A DNA stretch of 64,000 nt from JAJACP01 sp964350245. GTDB taxonomy: Bacteria; Chlamydiota; Chlamydiia; Chlamydiales; JAAKFR01. Within the stretch, counting starts at the first letter, position 1. Each line of letters starts with the position of its first letter. The stretch lies in NCBI GenBank assembly GCA_964350245.1, contig CAYGJC010000009.1:16811-80810 (forward strand), in the 5' to 3' direction. Shown here piece after piece: positions 1 through 8,973 of the stretch. A program made the position numbers and the translations under genes. The notes beneath the pieces were generated by a model. It worked only from the letters and a program-made list of their open reading frames with translations, made no database searches and was not told the DNA's origin.

Positions 1-1490
1 CGATGGGGATGCTTCTCACCTTTGTTCTTTTGGGAAAAATCCTGGAGAAGCGGGCTAAGTTTTCTGCCAAAGAGAGCCTATTTCGCATCACGCGCACTCT
101 GCCTAAAAAAGGAATGAAGCAGCTCCCTTCAGGAGAGTATATGTCTGTGCCCCTTAAAGATATTAAAAAAGGTGATACTCTGCTTGTGCGCACGGGAGAG
201 AAAGTGGTTTTAGATGGCGTTGTACTCAAAGGGGAGGGGCTTGTCGATGCCTCTGTCATGACAGGCGAGTCAATGCCACTGCGCGTACAACCCGGCGCTT
301 CGCTTGTGGGAGGAAGCCTTCTTAAGCAGGGCGTGCTGCACATTCAAGTTTTAGCAGATATGGAAGCGTCTATTCTCACCCGTATTTTTAAAATTATCGA
401 GCAAGACCTTGGGAAAAAAAGGGCGGGTGGTCGCTTGGTGGACCGTTTGATTCCCTATTTCGTGCCCCTTGTGCTTCTTCTTGCTTGTTTTGCTTACCCT
501 TTCAGCGGATTTCTGCGCTCTCTTTCGGTTTTATTGATATCCTGTCCGTGCGCGATTGGGATTGCCACGCCCCTTGCTGAAGCACGTCTGCTCTATCGCT
601 TTGCCGAAGAGGGGGCTTTAGTACGTAATCGAGAAGCACTTGCTATTTTGGCTCAAGATCCTCTTTTTGTTTTTGACAAAACAGGAACATTAACCGAAGG
701 AAAGTTTCAGGTTCTCAGCGGGCTTGAGCAGCTAGATCCCACTCACAAAGCGATTTTGAAAGGGTTTTCAAACTACACAACCCATCCTGTGGTGTTAGCA
801 GTTGGGGAAGCTCTCTTTGAATCTGTTAAGCTCGATCATGTTCAGGAGTATGTGGGGAGAGGAATGGATGGGGAGTATGCGGGTAAGCGCTATCAAATTG
901 GTTCTTCAACTTTTTTCAAAGAGAGAGGAATTTCAGTGCCTTCTGCTCAAACGACAACAGTCTATTTTGCAGAAGAGAATGCTCTTTTGGCCACCATTCA
1001 ACTAGGTGATCCACTAAGAGAAGATATTCCACAAGTAGACGGCGTAATCCTATCAGGAGACGCTCCTGAACTGGTTTCTGCGATTGCTAAGCAGTGCGGT
1101 TTTCAATGGGGCAAAGGAGGCTGTGATCCCTTACAAAAAAGAGCGGAAATCGAAAAGATGGAACGGCCCGTTGTGATGGTGGGTGATGGTGTGAATGATG
1201 CACCGGCATTGAGTGCGGCAGATGTCGGAATTTCCGTGGTTTCCGCGACCGATCTTTCCATTGAGGTTTCGGATATTTTGCTCACTAAAACACGTCTCTC
1301 TGTCCTCCCGGAACTAGTTGTGCTTGCCAAGAAGGGAAGGCGCATCATCAAACAGAATCTTTTCTGGGCCTTTTTTTACAATGGAGTGGGGATTGGACTA
1401 GCGCTTTTAGGTTATTTGACGCCTCTGTTTGCTGTTTCAGCTATGCTGCTCAGCAGTCTCTGCGTCACACTCAACTCGTGGAGAAGCTAG
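1..1490 (+). CDS. Cu+-type heavy-metal P1B ATPase, 5' truncated by window edge
   Basis: This is the C-terminal part of a metal-exporting P-type ATPase; the metal-binding domain and first membrane segments lie outside the window, and the frame is open to base 1. Counting from the first visible Met (base 3), it shows the actuator-domain TGES (about residues 87-90), the metal-site motif CPC (181-183), the phosphorylation motif DKTGT (225-229), the P1B His-Pro pair in NYTTHP (about 257) and the hinge motif GDGVNDAP (about 394). The final membrane pair carries YN and MLLSS, as in Cu+ exporters (P1B-1). The family couples ATP hydrolysis to moving a monovalent metal out of the cytosol. The last 54 bases overlap the convergent GNAT-like gene. 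I am sure of the family; Cu+ specificity is inferred from CPC/YN/MxxSS. Confidence 0.93.
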   Translation, partial: MGMLLTFVLLGKILEKRAKFSAKESLFRITRTLPKKGMKQLPSGEYMSVPLKDIKKGDTLLVRTGEKVVLDGVVLKGEGLVDASVMTGESMPLRVQPGASLVGGSLLKQGVLHIQVLADMEASILTRIFKIIEQDLGKKRAGGRLVDRLIPYFVPLVLLLACFAYPFSGFLRSLSVLLISCPCAIGIATPLAEARLLYRFAEEGALVRNREALAILAQDPLFVFDKTGTLTEGKFQVLSGLEQLDPTHKAILKGFSNYTTHPVVLAVGEALFESVKLDHVQEYVGRGMDGEYAGKRYQIGSSTFFKERGISVPSAQTTTVYFAEENALLATIQLGDPLREDIPQVDGVILSGDAPELVSAIAKQCGFQWGKGGCDPLQKRAEIEKMERPVVMVGDGVNDAPALSAADVGISVVSATDLSIEVSDILLTKTRLSVLPELVVLAKKGRRIIKQNLFWAFFYNGVGIGLALLGYLTPLFAVSAMLLSSLCVTLNSWRS

Positions 1491-2117
1491 TTTTGATAGA
1501 AGCATTGGAGTGGCACCTAATTCAAAAGGGTCAACGTTGATCACCTTAAAACCCAACTTCTGATAAAAGCCTTCTGCCTCTTTATTGACTTCGACATAAA
1601 CAGGGTACTGACTGTCATGCAATATCTTGTTGACAAGTGCTCTTGCAGATCCAGCAGTGCGCTCTGCATTTCCCTCACTTCGATCCACATTTTTGGGTGA
1701 CGTGACCAAGTAATAGATATAACACGTATTTAGCTTAGAGTTACTTAACTCAATTGGATGCTCCCAACACACAATCGCCAGTGCCTGGACGACACCGTTT
1801 GCCTTCGCAGCTACAATCTCATAGTCCTTCCAGTAGTCTTCGCTGCCTTGATTGGAGGAGGCTTGTTTTGCTTCAATAAATCTACCAACTAATTTCGAAA
1901 TTCTACTACACGCTTGCAGATCCTCATGCAAGCTGCCTGCTAGTTTTTTCGCACGGCTTTTCGCGTCCACATCCCAGTGTTGAGCAATTTGTTTGATAGG
2001 CTCGAGTTCTTTACTTTTGATGCGATCGACAGAGATTTCTTGTTCAGACAATTGTAGTAGAGCACTGGTCACTAAAACAGGTGCTGCACCACCGAGATGT
2101 TGAGAGGGCGTTGACAT
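1437..2117 (-). CDS. GNAT-fold N-acetyltransferase-like protein
   Basis: 226 aa. The N-terminal 120 residues match nothing I recognise. The C-terminal part has the look of a GNAT acyl-CoA-dependent acetyltransferase: a strand-rich stretch (IVAAKANGVVQALAIV), a short helix after it, and the typical last motif EGFYQKLGF near residue 185, which in this family contacts acetyl-CoA. The pyrophosphate-loop motif (Q/RxxGxG/A) is not clear, so activity is uncertain. The substrate cannot be told. It follows the lptD-like gene on the same strand after 67 bases without an obvious terminator, so it may be read from that operon. Its 3' end overlaps the P-type ATPase tail by 54 bases. Confidence 0.6.
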   Translation of the reverse strand: MSTPSQHLGGAAPVLVTSALLQLSEQEISVDRIKSKELEPIKQIAQHWDVDAKSRAKKLAGSLHEDLQACSRISKLVGRFIEAKQASSNQGSEDYWKDYEIVAAKANGVVQALAIVCWEHPIELSNSKLNTCYIYYLVTSPKNVDRSEGNAERTAGSARALVNKILHDSQYPVYVEVNKEAEGFYQKLGFKVINVDPFELGATPMLLSKLASPRVECDAETAEQHS

Positions 2118-2184
2118 ACTTTACCGATAAACTAGGAAAATGCTAGAGCTTTCATCTATTTTAGGTAAACCGGGTAAAAACGCG

Positions 2185-4344
2185 TTAGCATTTTTTCCTT
2201 GGAGGAGGACCCGGTTCGAGCTTTAGAGAGACTGAAAACCGGTTGTCGTCGGCCTCACGCTTTTCATAGATAAACTTAAAGTGCCAATGCTTGTACAAAA
2301 CTGTTCCGAGCTCCGCTTGAAACTCTAAGTAAGGATCTTGCCTCTCTCTATTCCAACCGTGACGCATATCAAACTTTCCGGTCCAATCGGGGGTAAAGCG
2401 GATAAATGTCCGAAATAAGAAAGTGTCCCGACGGTCTGAGAGGACAGAATCTTCGAGCTCTTGTTCTGTCCGGACCGTTTCAAGGATGAAGTTATAAAAG
2501 TCAGCTTTGCGCCAATCATATTGACTGCGATGTCGATACTCGACGCTGAAGGCTAGATGGGTGCTAAGTGTCCAGTCAATACGTGCATTGTAGTAGTCCA
2601 CAAGCTTGTTACGGAAGTTCCAAGCTGTATCCACACCGATAAACATCCGTTGATACGGCTGCCACTCAATATCCAGATAGGCTTTGGGAATGGCTTGAGG
2701 AATGGTTTTCTCATTAAAGAAAGCATTGGTCCAAAGATTGATCCAAAGGGGACGGGCAATGCCACACGGCGCCTTAACAAAGAAGCTGTTGGCCACACCA
2801 AAGCGCATGAGGTTGAGCCTATCATACCCGTCGTCAAGGGTAAAAATAAAGTGGTGGTCATCGGCAACGCGTGGCTGTGTGAGATAACGGTAATGGAGAT
2901 AAGGCTCAATGACATGTTTATAGTTGGCTCCACATCTTGATAGAGCGGTGTCGAATCGAAACCCGAGCTCACCAATAGCTTGGCCGGCAGAAGCACCGCC
3001 TGGACTATTGCTATAGGCAATACCGATAAAACCGGCTTCAGGCGTAGCTGTGAAAGGGCCAAAGAAAAAGGGGCGGTAAAAATGCGGATAGGTGAAAATG
3101 CGCCCGGCATGAAAGTCGTCTCGATTAATGTCTTCGCTAAATGTATAATTGAGGTAACCGGCCCTGGTGGTATTTTCAAATAGAATGCCCGTATAGGGGA
3201 TCTCAAAGGGATGAAGGTTAAAAACGAGGGTAGGCAGCTCTTGGTTTACAGATTGGAACTGGTTGACACGCACACGAGAGAATAGATTGGCGATCCAGGA
3301 GGTTTCTTGCCGCCTAAAGGCAATTTGCGTGCGGCCGGCTGTCGGTAAGTCAAAATCTTGAATATAGAAATCGGCTGCCATCTCAGCGTCGCTGACGTAA
3401 TCATACATCCCTTCAATACTAGTACCGTAAATACAGTCGTAAAAGGTTCCCTGTAGCCGATAACGATCCCGGTCGTTGGGATCGTCGATGGCGATATCGT
3501 GAGCATAATAACTGCGGGTATAAAACTCGGTGGGCCTATGTTTGGGATTGTAGCGGGTCTCGATTCCACCACCTAAGCCGTGTCCGAAAAAGCCGTCGAG
3601 GCGGGCCACTCCTTTTAAGTCTCCCCATGATAAAAAGCGGTAGAGCAAACTGAGGTGGGAGCCTAAAAAACCTCCCCAGCCAAATTTGACGGCGAAGGGA
3701 GAGCGTCCACGATTGTCCAGGTCGAGTTTGACTTTGGGAAACCAAAAAAGAGGAACTTTAGAGGCCCAAACGTTGATGTTATCGGCTGTGACTACTTTGT
3801 TGGGGGTTAAGGTAATGGTTGGAGAGCGGATGACAACATCGGGCCGCCCGCCTTCTGAGGTCGTTAAGTAACCTCCCAAAGCTGTCAGATTTCCTGAATC
3901 CAGTAGTAAAATTTCATCTCCACCGACATACCAAGGGGGCTGGGCGGTCTTTCCGTTGATCAAAAAGCCGGTGTGGGTAATGAAATCATAGTAGAGATAG
4001 TCTCCAACTAAAACCCATTGACGGTAATCGATCAGCAGATTTCCCTCACACTGAACGGTGAAAACAGGGGGATCGCACTCAAGGTTGCGGGTGTAGACGA
4101 GTTTTTGGGCCTGCACGCGAAAGTGGGGGGCGGTTAGGATACCTCCCTCATCAGTGGAGAGAACTCCTTCCTCATAAAGGGGATTGCGTAGGTCAACAAT
4201 GACGTTCTCTTCAATTTCGCGGAGCGGCTCTTCGAGGGGGCGGCACCGGTAACATTCGGTTTTCCAAATGCGGGGAGGGTCGGTGAAGAGCTCTTCAGCG
4301 ATAAGAGGAGAGGCAAGCAGGAAGAGGAGTAAATAGCGTATCAT
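2185..4344 (-). CDS. lptD: LptD/OstA-like outer membrane LPS-assembly protein
   Basis: 719 aa with a Sec signal peptide (residues 1-16, ending SPLIAEE). Residues about 70-200 have OstA/LptA-like beta-jellyroll strands (FRVQAQKLVYTR, VQCEGNLLIDY), followed by a long aromatic-rich beta-barrel region with alternating strands to the C terminus. In Gram-negatives LptD forms the outer-membrane gate that inserts lipopolysaccharide into the outer leaflet. The start overlaps the stop of the upstream HEAT-repeat gene (ATGA), so the two are probably translationally coupled. The C terminus is Pro/Lys/Cys (PGPPPRKKC) instead of an aromatic residue, which is odd for a barrel. A more general chlamydial outer membrane protein of the OstA class is the alternative. 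Confidence 0.77.
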   Translation of the reverse strand: MIRYLLLFLLASPLIAEELFTDPPRIWKTECYRCRPLEEPLREIEENVIVDLRNPLYEEGVLSTDEGGILTAPHFRVQAQKLVYTRNLECDPPVFTVQCEGNLLIDYRQWVLVGDYLYYDFITHTGFLINGKTAQPPWYVGGDEILLLDSGNLTALGGYLTTSEGGRPDVVIRSPTITLTPNKVVTADNINVWASKVPLFWFPKVKLDLDNRGRSPFAVKFGWGGFLGSHLSLLYRFLSWGDLKGVARLDGFFGHGLGGGIETRYNPKHRPTEFYTRSYYAHDIAIDDPNDRDRYRLQGTFYDCIYGTSIEGMYDYVSDAEMAADFYIQDFDLPTAGRTQIAFRRQETSWIANLFSRVRVNQFQSVNQELPTLVFNLHPFEIPYTGILFENTTRAGYLNYTFSEDINRDDFHAGRIFTYPHFYRPFFFGPFTATPEAGFIGIAYSNSPGGASAGQAIGELGFRFDTALSRCGANYKHVIEPYLHYRYLTQPRVADDHHFIFTLDDGYDRLNLMRFGVANSFFVKAPCGIARPLWINLWTNAFFNEKTIPQAIPKAYLDIEWQPYQRMFIGVDTAWNFRNKLVDYYNARIDWTLSTHLAFSVEYRHRSQYDWRKADFYNFILETVRTEQELEDSVLSDRRDTFLFRTFIRFTPDWTGKFDMRHGWNRERQDPYLEFQAELGTVLYKHWHFKFIYEKREADDNRFSVSLKLEPGPPPRKKC

Positions 4345-6002
4345 TCAGTTGTTCTGATCAACAGTCCAGCAAGAGCATACCTGTTTTTCTCATTTCCGTA
4401 AGCTATTGCGTGTACCAAGGTCTCGACACCGGCTTGATTTTGCGCCTGGGCCAACGTTTCAAAGGTTTCGATTAAAAAGCGGGAGGTTTCTTCCGGGGTG
4501 AGTTCATGTCGATTGGAAAGAGAGTTTGTCTGATCTTCTTCTCTGAATTGGATCATCTCTCGGTCGGCAGCTTCTCGAGCCCAGTGGATGAGCTTTTCCT
4601 CATAGGGCCCCTCTTCGCGGAGGCGGTAGAGGGCAAGGGTGCAGTAGTTGCGGATGAGTGGCTCGCCCGCTTTTTGATAGCCCTCTTTAAGAAGGGCAAG
4701 TGAGCCCTCGCTTCGTTGATTTTCTAACAGTGTAACCAAAAGAGGCATCAATTCGGTCTGTTTTTCTGTCATTAGCGTGCGTGCAATCTTCAAAAAGGTC
4801 TCTTCAGGAAGCTCAATACACTCAGTTAACACCTTTTCACGTAGGGCCATTGTCTGTTGGACAAGTCCTTGGTACCCTTTTTTGTGGTGATGGTGAGAGG
4901 GAATGGTTTTCCAAGCTTTTAAACAGTGTCCGGCAGAGGCAACTTGCATAAATCCTAGATCGCTTTTTCCCGGAAGCAAAATCTCCTCAATTTGCCCGAT
5001 CTCTCCTTGTTGAAGAAGGGCAAGAGTGGCATTGAGTCGCACATCACGATCGTTGTGGCGGCTAAGCTGGTGTAAAATTTCTTTTCCCTCGCGCAGTTTG
5101 CCAAGAGCACTGATAGCAAAAAGGTCTCCGCTCTCCGCATTTGTTTTGATGAGTTTCAGCGATTCCTCCTCGCCTAACTCATAAAGTGCAATGGCTGCAG
5201 AGAGTCTCACTTCAGGGCGTGGGCTTTTTGCAAGCTCTTGAAGACGAGGAAGCGACATGGTGTCTTTGAGCTCACCCAGGGCCAGAGCGCAGCACTCTTG
5301 TTGTGCATGGTGTACCTGTGTAGCCAAGGTTCTGATTTGGGGAAGAAAATCGTCACGCCCCTGCTTGGCAATAGCAAGAATCGCTTCTGTGCGTACATGG
5401 ATGTCCGTATCTGTTAACAGCTGACGCAGGTAGTTGTGGGCGCTTTTTCCATCCAACAAAACGACAATCTGAGGAAAAAGGGCGCGTACAAGATCGGGTA
5501 CTTTAACTACAAGCGATTGAAGATGGGTCAGCACATCAGGGTGGTTTCTTTGAGCTAGTTGGTAGCACCCCTCAAGTCTAGTGAGAAGAAAAGGGGAAGA
5601 GAGCGCCTCCAAGATCAGCTGGTCGGCTTGATCATCGCGCTGCCGACTCAGGTAGTTTAAAGCAATGAGTTGAATCCGTTGATCTTTGGTGTGCACGCCT
5701 TTTTCGAGAACAGGAAGTAGTCTGGGTGAGTTGGCAACACCGGCTCCAAACATACACATGAGCTGTGTGTCGGCGTCATCACTTGCAATCCCGCGTTCTA
5801 GCAACTGGATGCCTGCCTGTTGCAAAAGAGCAAAATCATGTTCTTGATGCTCTCGAGAGTATGTGGAGTAAATGTCAAAGGCCTGTTTTACCTCTCCCTT
5901 ATGTAATAAAAAGCGCATCTGGCCGCCCACTTCCACAGGAAAGGCTGCGTGTGCAGAGGCGGACAGAAAAAGAAAAGAGGTAATTAAGCGAGATAGTGCC
6001 AT
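4341..6002 (-). CDS. Exported HEAT-repeat protein
   Basis: 553 aa starting with a signal peptide (MALSRLITSFLFLSASAHAA). The rest is a long row of helical HEAT/PBS-type repeats of about 30 residues, recognisable by recurring segments such as VRTEAILAIAKQG, VRLSAAIALYELG and VRLNATLALLQQG. Such solenoids act as protein-binding scaffolds; no catalytic motif is present. It sits between maf (19-base overlap) and the LptD-like gene (4-base ATGA overlap) in one reverse-strand operon, so a role in outer-membrane or envelope assembly beside LptD is a reasonable inference, not a demonstrated one. Confidence 0.85.
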   Translation of the reverse strand: MALSRLITSFLFLSASAHAAFPVEVGGQMRFLLHKGEVKQAFDIYSTYSREHQEHDFALLQQAGIQLLERGIASDDADTQLMCMFGAGVANSPRLLPVLEKGVHTKDQRIQLIALNYLSRQRDDQADQLILEALSSPFLLTRLEGCYQLAQRNHPDVLTHLQSLVVKVPDLVRALFPQIVVLLDGKSAHNYLRQLLTDTDIHVRTEAILAIAKQGRDDFLPQIRTLATQVHHAQQECCALALGELKDTMSLPRLQELAKSPRPEVRLSAAIALYELGEEESLKLIKTNAESGDLFAISALGKLREGKEILHQLSRHNDRDVRLNATLALLQQGEIGQIEEILLPGKSDLGFMQVASAGHCLKAWKTIPSHHHHKKGYQGLVQQTMALREKVLTECIELPEETFLKIARTLMTEKQTELMPLLVTLLENQRSEGSLALLKEGYQKAGEPLIRNYCTLALYRLREEGPYEEKLIHWAREAADREMIQFREEDQTNSLSNRHELTPEETSRFLIETFETLAQAQNQAGVETLVHAIAYGNEKNRYALAGLLIRTTE

Positions 6003-6565
6003 AAATCAATCCCCGTTGCGCCTAGGACCTCGCAGGTGGCAGCGATCGGAAGCCCCATGACATTATAAAAACAACCCTCCATCCATTTGACGATAATGCT
6101 CCCGCTTTTTTGGATTCCGTAGCCACCGGCCATATCCGTTCCGATAAAGGCCCGGTGATAAAGCGTCAACTGCTCGGAAGAGAGGTGGTGAAACTGAATC
6201 TGCGTCTCTTGGCAGAGAGTCTTTTCTTGCTCTCCTCGCTTTGCAGTGACAGCGGTATAAACGGTATGCCGTGCTCCATTGAGTTCGTGGAGCATCTCTA
6301 AAGCCTCTTTTTCATCTGCCGGTTTTTCAAATAGCTTGCCCTCTTTGAGCACGCAGGTATCAGCGGTTAAAATCACTTCATGAGGATAGCGGTCGGCAAG
6401 CGAAAGTGCTTTTCCTCGTGCAAGGGTCTCCGTATAGGCAACGGGATCATTTTCAAAAGGTACAGTGGCTTCATCGAATGGGGGAGAGACTTGCCTAAAG
6501 GGGTAGGCAAAGAAGCTGAGGATTTCGTGCCGTCTGGCGGATTGAGAGCCTAAGATGAGTTGCAT
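5984..6565 (-). CDS. maf: Maf-family nucleotide pyrophosphatase
   Basis: 193 aa, the usual length for Maf/YhdE proteins. It begins with the family N-terminal motif LGSQSARRHEIL (canonical S-x-S-x-R-R), then has the acidic metal-site segment ILTADTCV (canonical TADT) and the KP near residue 81 (FEKPADEKEA). Maf enzymes hydrolyse non-canonical nucleoside triphosphates such as dTTP/UTP analogues or modified nucleotides to the monophosphate, a house-cleaning reaction, and some affect septation. It is the first gene of the reverse operon maf - HEAT protein - lptD. The start has a GGGAG only three bases upstream, an unusually short spacing. Confidence 0.9.
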   Translation of the reverse strand: MQLILGSQSARRHEILSFFAYPFRQVSPPFDEATVPFENDPVAYTETLARGKALSLADRYPHEVILTADTCVLKEGKLFEKPADEKEALEMLHELNGARHTVYTAVTAKRGEQEKTLCQETQIQFHHLSSEQLTLYHRAFIGTDMAGGYGIQKSGSIIVKWMEGCFYNVMGLPIAATCEVLGATGIDLWHYLA

Positions 6566-6633
6566 AGGCTCCCACTATATCCAGCATGTAGAAAAAGTGG
6601 AAGAGATTCTCGATTTTAGGTAGGCTTAAGACT

Positions 6634-7587
6634 ATGCTACAGTATGCAAAGGAACGGGAAATTCTCCCCTATAAAAGTGGCCTTTCTCTTGATTCGGAAG
6701 CCGTTTGGTATGACCTTTTTGAGCCCAAAGCGGAGGAGATTCAAATTGTAGAAGAGACGTTTCAATTGAACATTCCCTCTCAAGAGGAGATGCGAGAAAT
6801 TGAGGCCTCCAGTCGTCTTTATGTCGAAAACGACATGCTTTTTATGACATTGAATGTGCTCACTGAAGCGGAGAGCGAGCACCCTTTTCTCTCTCCGGTT
6901 ACATTTATTTTAAACGAACACCGTTTGATTACGCTTCGGCATGCCGATCCCAAACCGTTTCAGATTTTTGCCAAAAAATTAGAAAAAAATCTGAAAGGAG
7001 GAGTGAATTCAGAGTTGATTTTCTTAAACATCTTGGAAGCAATCGTCGATCGTATTGCTGATATTTTGGAGATGATAGGCGGAGAAATCGACGGCATCTC
7101 AACGGAGATTTTCAAATCACAAGGTGGAGGGACTAACAATCAACGTGAACTCAAAGAGGTGTTAACACATATCGGGAAAAAGGGGGACTTGAGCACCAAA
7201 ACACGTGAGAGTTTGGAGGGAATTAGCCGTCTTTTGATCTTTTTTAGTCACCAAGTCGAAGAGCCTAAAGTTGCTCTGCGTTTGCAGACTTTGCAGCGTG
7301 ACGTCTCTTCTATCTCTGATCATGTCAATTTTCTCTTTAACAAGATCAACTTCCTTTTAGATGCCACGTTGGGTTTTATTAGCATTGAGCAGAACAACAT
7401 TGTCAAGATTTTGTCCGTAGCAGCTGTAGTCTTTCTGCCTCCGACTCTCATTGCGAGTGTGTACGGAATGAATTTTGAGATCATACCTGAGCTCAAATGG
7501 GGACTCGGCTATCCTCTGGCAATTGTATTGATGGTGGTGACAGCCACCATTCCTTACATCTACTTCAAGCGTAAAGGATGGCTTTAG
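6634..7587 (+). CDS. corA: CorA-type Mg2+ (Co2+) transporter
   Basis: 317 aa. A large N-terminal cytosolic domain is followed by two membrane segments at the C terminus (about 252-272 and 285-308). The signature YGMNF between them carries the GMN selectivity motif of the CorA pentameric channel, and the protein ends in a positively charged KRKGWL tail, as usual. It mediates magnesium uptake through the inner membrane. It is divergent from maf across 68 bases, and its stop overlaps the stop of the convergent gene at 7584 (4 bases). Confidence 0.95.
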   Translation: MLQYAKEREILPYKSGLSLDSEAVWYDLFEPKAEEIQIVEETFQLNIPSQEEMREIEASSRLYVENDMLFMTLNVLTEAESEHPFLSPVTFILNEHRLITLRHADPKPFQIFAKKLEKNLKGGVNSELIFLNILEAIVDRIADILEMIGGEIDGISTEIFKSQGGGTNNQRELKEVLTHIGKKGDLSTKTRESLEGISRLLIFFSHQVEEPKVALRLQTLQRDVSSISDHVNFLFNKINFLLDATLGFISIEQNNIVKILSVAAVVFLPPTLIASVYGMNFEIIPELKWGLGYPLAIVLMVVTATIPYIYFKRKGWL

Positions 7588-8525
7588 TCCCTGTTTTCCA
7601 CAGTATAAAGAGTGTAATGAGGGGGAGAACCATCTGCTTGTCTGCGATAAGCAAGACCCTCTCTGATGAACGCCTGGCCGTTTATAATCAAAGCTACATT
7701 CCCTTCAAATCTAATTCGATTTAAAAGTTGATAGGGGTGAGGCGCGGCTTGAGAGGCAAGCTGTGCATACAATGCTTTTAAAAACGCGATATCTTGGCTT
7801 CGCTTCTGGTGCACGATGAGATAGTGGATGAGATGGCCTGTAAGCCCCAAACAAGTTGCAGAACCTCCGGCAATCGCAAAAGGCACCGTATAGGTTGAAA
7901 TAGGAGTCGCACTCAAAACACCATAAAGAGCAAAGGCGGCTGAGACTGTGAGGCATCCAAATCCAAGCGCCACGGTGGCAGAAAAAAAAGTAGCCCTTGA
8001 TTGCCTCATCCAGAGCTCTCTTTGATAAGAGGCTGCGCTTGTAAAAATGGCTTTAATCTGAGTGTCGGAACTATTTGTAGCGCATGTCTCAATCTCCCGG
8101 AGCATACGCCGCTCTTTTTCAGCTTCTACTCCTTGATAGATGGTGAAACCGGTAGCAATGATACAAAGCGAGGCAAGCGCAATAATCGCAACAACCAGAC
8201 CCACCTTAGCACAACCATCCGCGTCCCTTCCACTAGGAGCGCTGCAGCAACCACCCGAACGTGGATACCCACGATATCCGGGAGAGTGCCTAGGCAGCGC
8301 CAAAACCCAGAACCAAGGGTGGGCGATTGTATCGCATAAAATAGGGTGGAATGTGGGGTTATTCTGTTCATGCCATGTACGCGCTGCCCGTTCGGTCGCC
8401 TCATTTTTCGCAATAAGAGCACATACATAAGCAGTCGCTTTACGGATCCCATCTTGCTCTGGTTCGGTCCTACTATCCGCATACAGGATTCCGTTACGCG
8501 TGTAATAGCCAGGTATTTGCGTCAT
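7584..8525 (-). CDS. Uncharacterised membrane protein with three hydrophobic segments
   Basis: 313 aa, not recognised. Residues 1-105 are soluble and end in a Gly/Cys/Arg-rich patch (about 83-105). Hydrophobic segments lie at about 107-130, 179-203 and 213-237; the last two form a close hairpin. A charged, soluble C-terminal part follows. The arrangement, with a soluble N terminus and a tight pair of membrane segments but no signal peptide, resembles many chlamydial host-interaction membrane proteins, but I cannot assign a family. It is divergent from the small membrane gene at 8602 across an AT-rich 76-base gap. ATG start; no good Shine-Dalgarno. Confidence 0.6.
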   Translation of the reverse strand: MTQIPGYYTRNGILYADSRTEPEQDGIRKATAYVCALIAKNEATERAARTWHEQNNPTFHPILCDTIAHPWFWVLALPRHSPGYRGYPRSGGCCSAPSGRDADGCAKVGLVVAIIALASLCIIATGFTIYQGVEAEKERRMLREIETCATNSSDTQIKAIFTSAASYQRELWMRQSRATFFSATVALGFGCLTVSAAFALYGVLSATPISTYTVPFAIAGGSATCLGLTGHLIHYLIVHQKRSQDIAFLKALYAQLASQAAPHPYQLLNRIRFEGNVALIINGQAFIREGLAYRRQADGSPPHYTLYTVENRD

Positions 8526-8601
8526 GGAAATTAGTATACAAAGAAAAGATTAAGCTTCAATCTTAATTGTTTTTTAACATTTTTTTGTTAGGATGTGCCC
8601 C

Positions 8602-8973
8602 ATGTTTAGTTGCTGTTCTCACACAGACGAAAGTACGGTTGCAGGTAGCTCTTATTACCATGAACAGAGAATGGGCGATCGTGTTTCGGGGCTTCTGGAT
8701 GATCGAAGAGTAAGAAAATTGGATTATGTCTTCAACGGATGCGCGACTATCGTGGGTGTGACCCTTATTGCTTTTGCTATAGCGATGGTATTGCCCACCT
8801 ATCAGGTCTCAGGGTGGACCGTACAACTAGCCCCCTACTATGTTACCTTTATTGGAGTGGGCGTCGCAGGTGGTTTACTGACATTGCTGTCGATTAAATG
8901 GATGCTGGAGTCTTGCCGGAAGAGTCGTCAATACGATGCGCTTGTGGCTCAGGTTCGGCAACAAGAATCGTAG
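8602..8973 (+). CDS. Small bilobed-hydrophobic (Inc-like) membrane protein
   Basis: 123 aa from the ATG at 8602. I prefer this over an in-frame ATG at 8593, because AGGA (8590-8593) sits 8 bases upstream of 8602 and overlaps the earlier ATG. Two hydrophobic segments (about 45-65 and 80-100) are separated by a short turn; both ends are soluble, and the N terminus is Ser/Cys-rich (MFSCCSHTDE). This is the classic bilobed pattern of chlamydial inclusion membrane proteins, which are secreted by type III secretion and inserted in the inclusion membrane. That function is inferred from shape only. The last 80 bases overlap the convergent menG gene. Confidence 0.6.
   Translation: MFSCCSHTDESTVAGSSYYHEQRMGDRVSGLLDDRRVRKLDYVFNGCATIVGVTLIAFAIAMVLPTYQVSGWTVQLAPYYVTFIGVGVAGGLLTLLSIKWMLESCRKSRQYDALVAQVRQQES

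Noticed and set aside
2553..3206. 217-codon open frame inside lptD, same strand, different frame
   Set aside because: Shadow of the LptD-like gene; its composition is not protein-like and no ribosome binding site is present.
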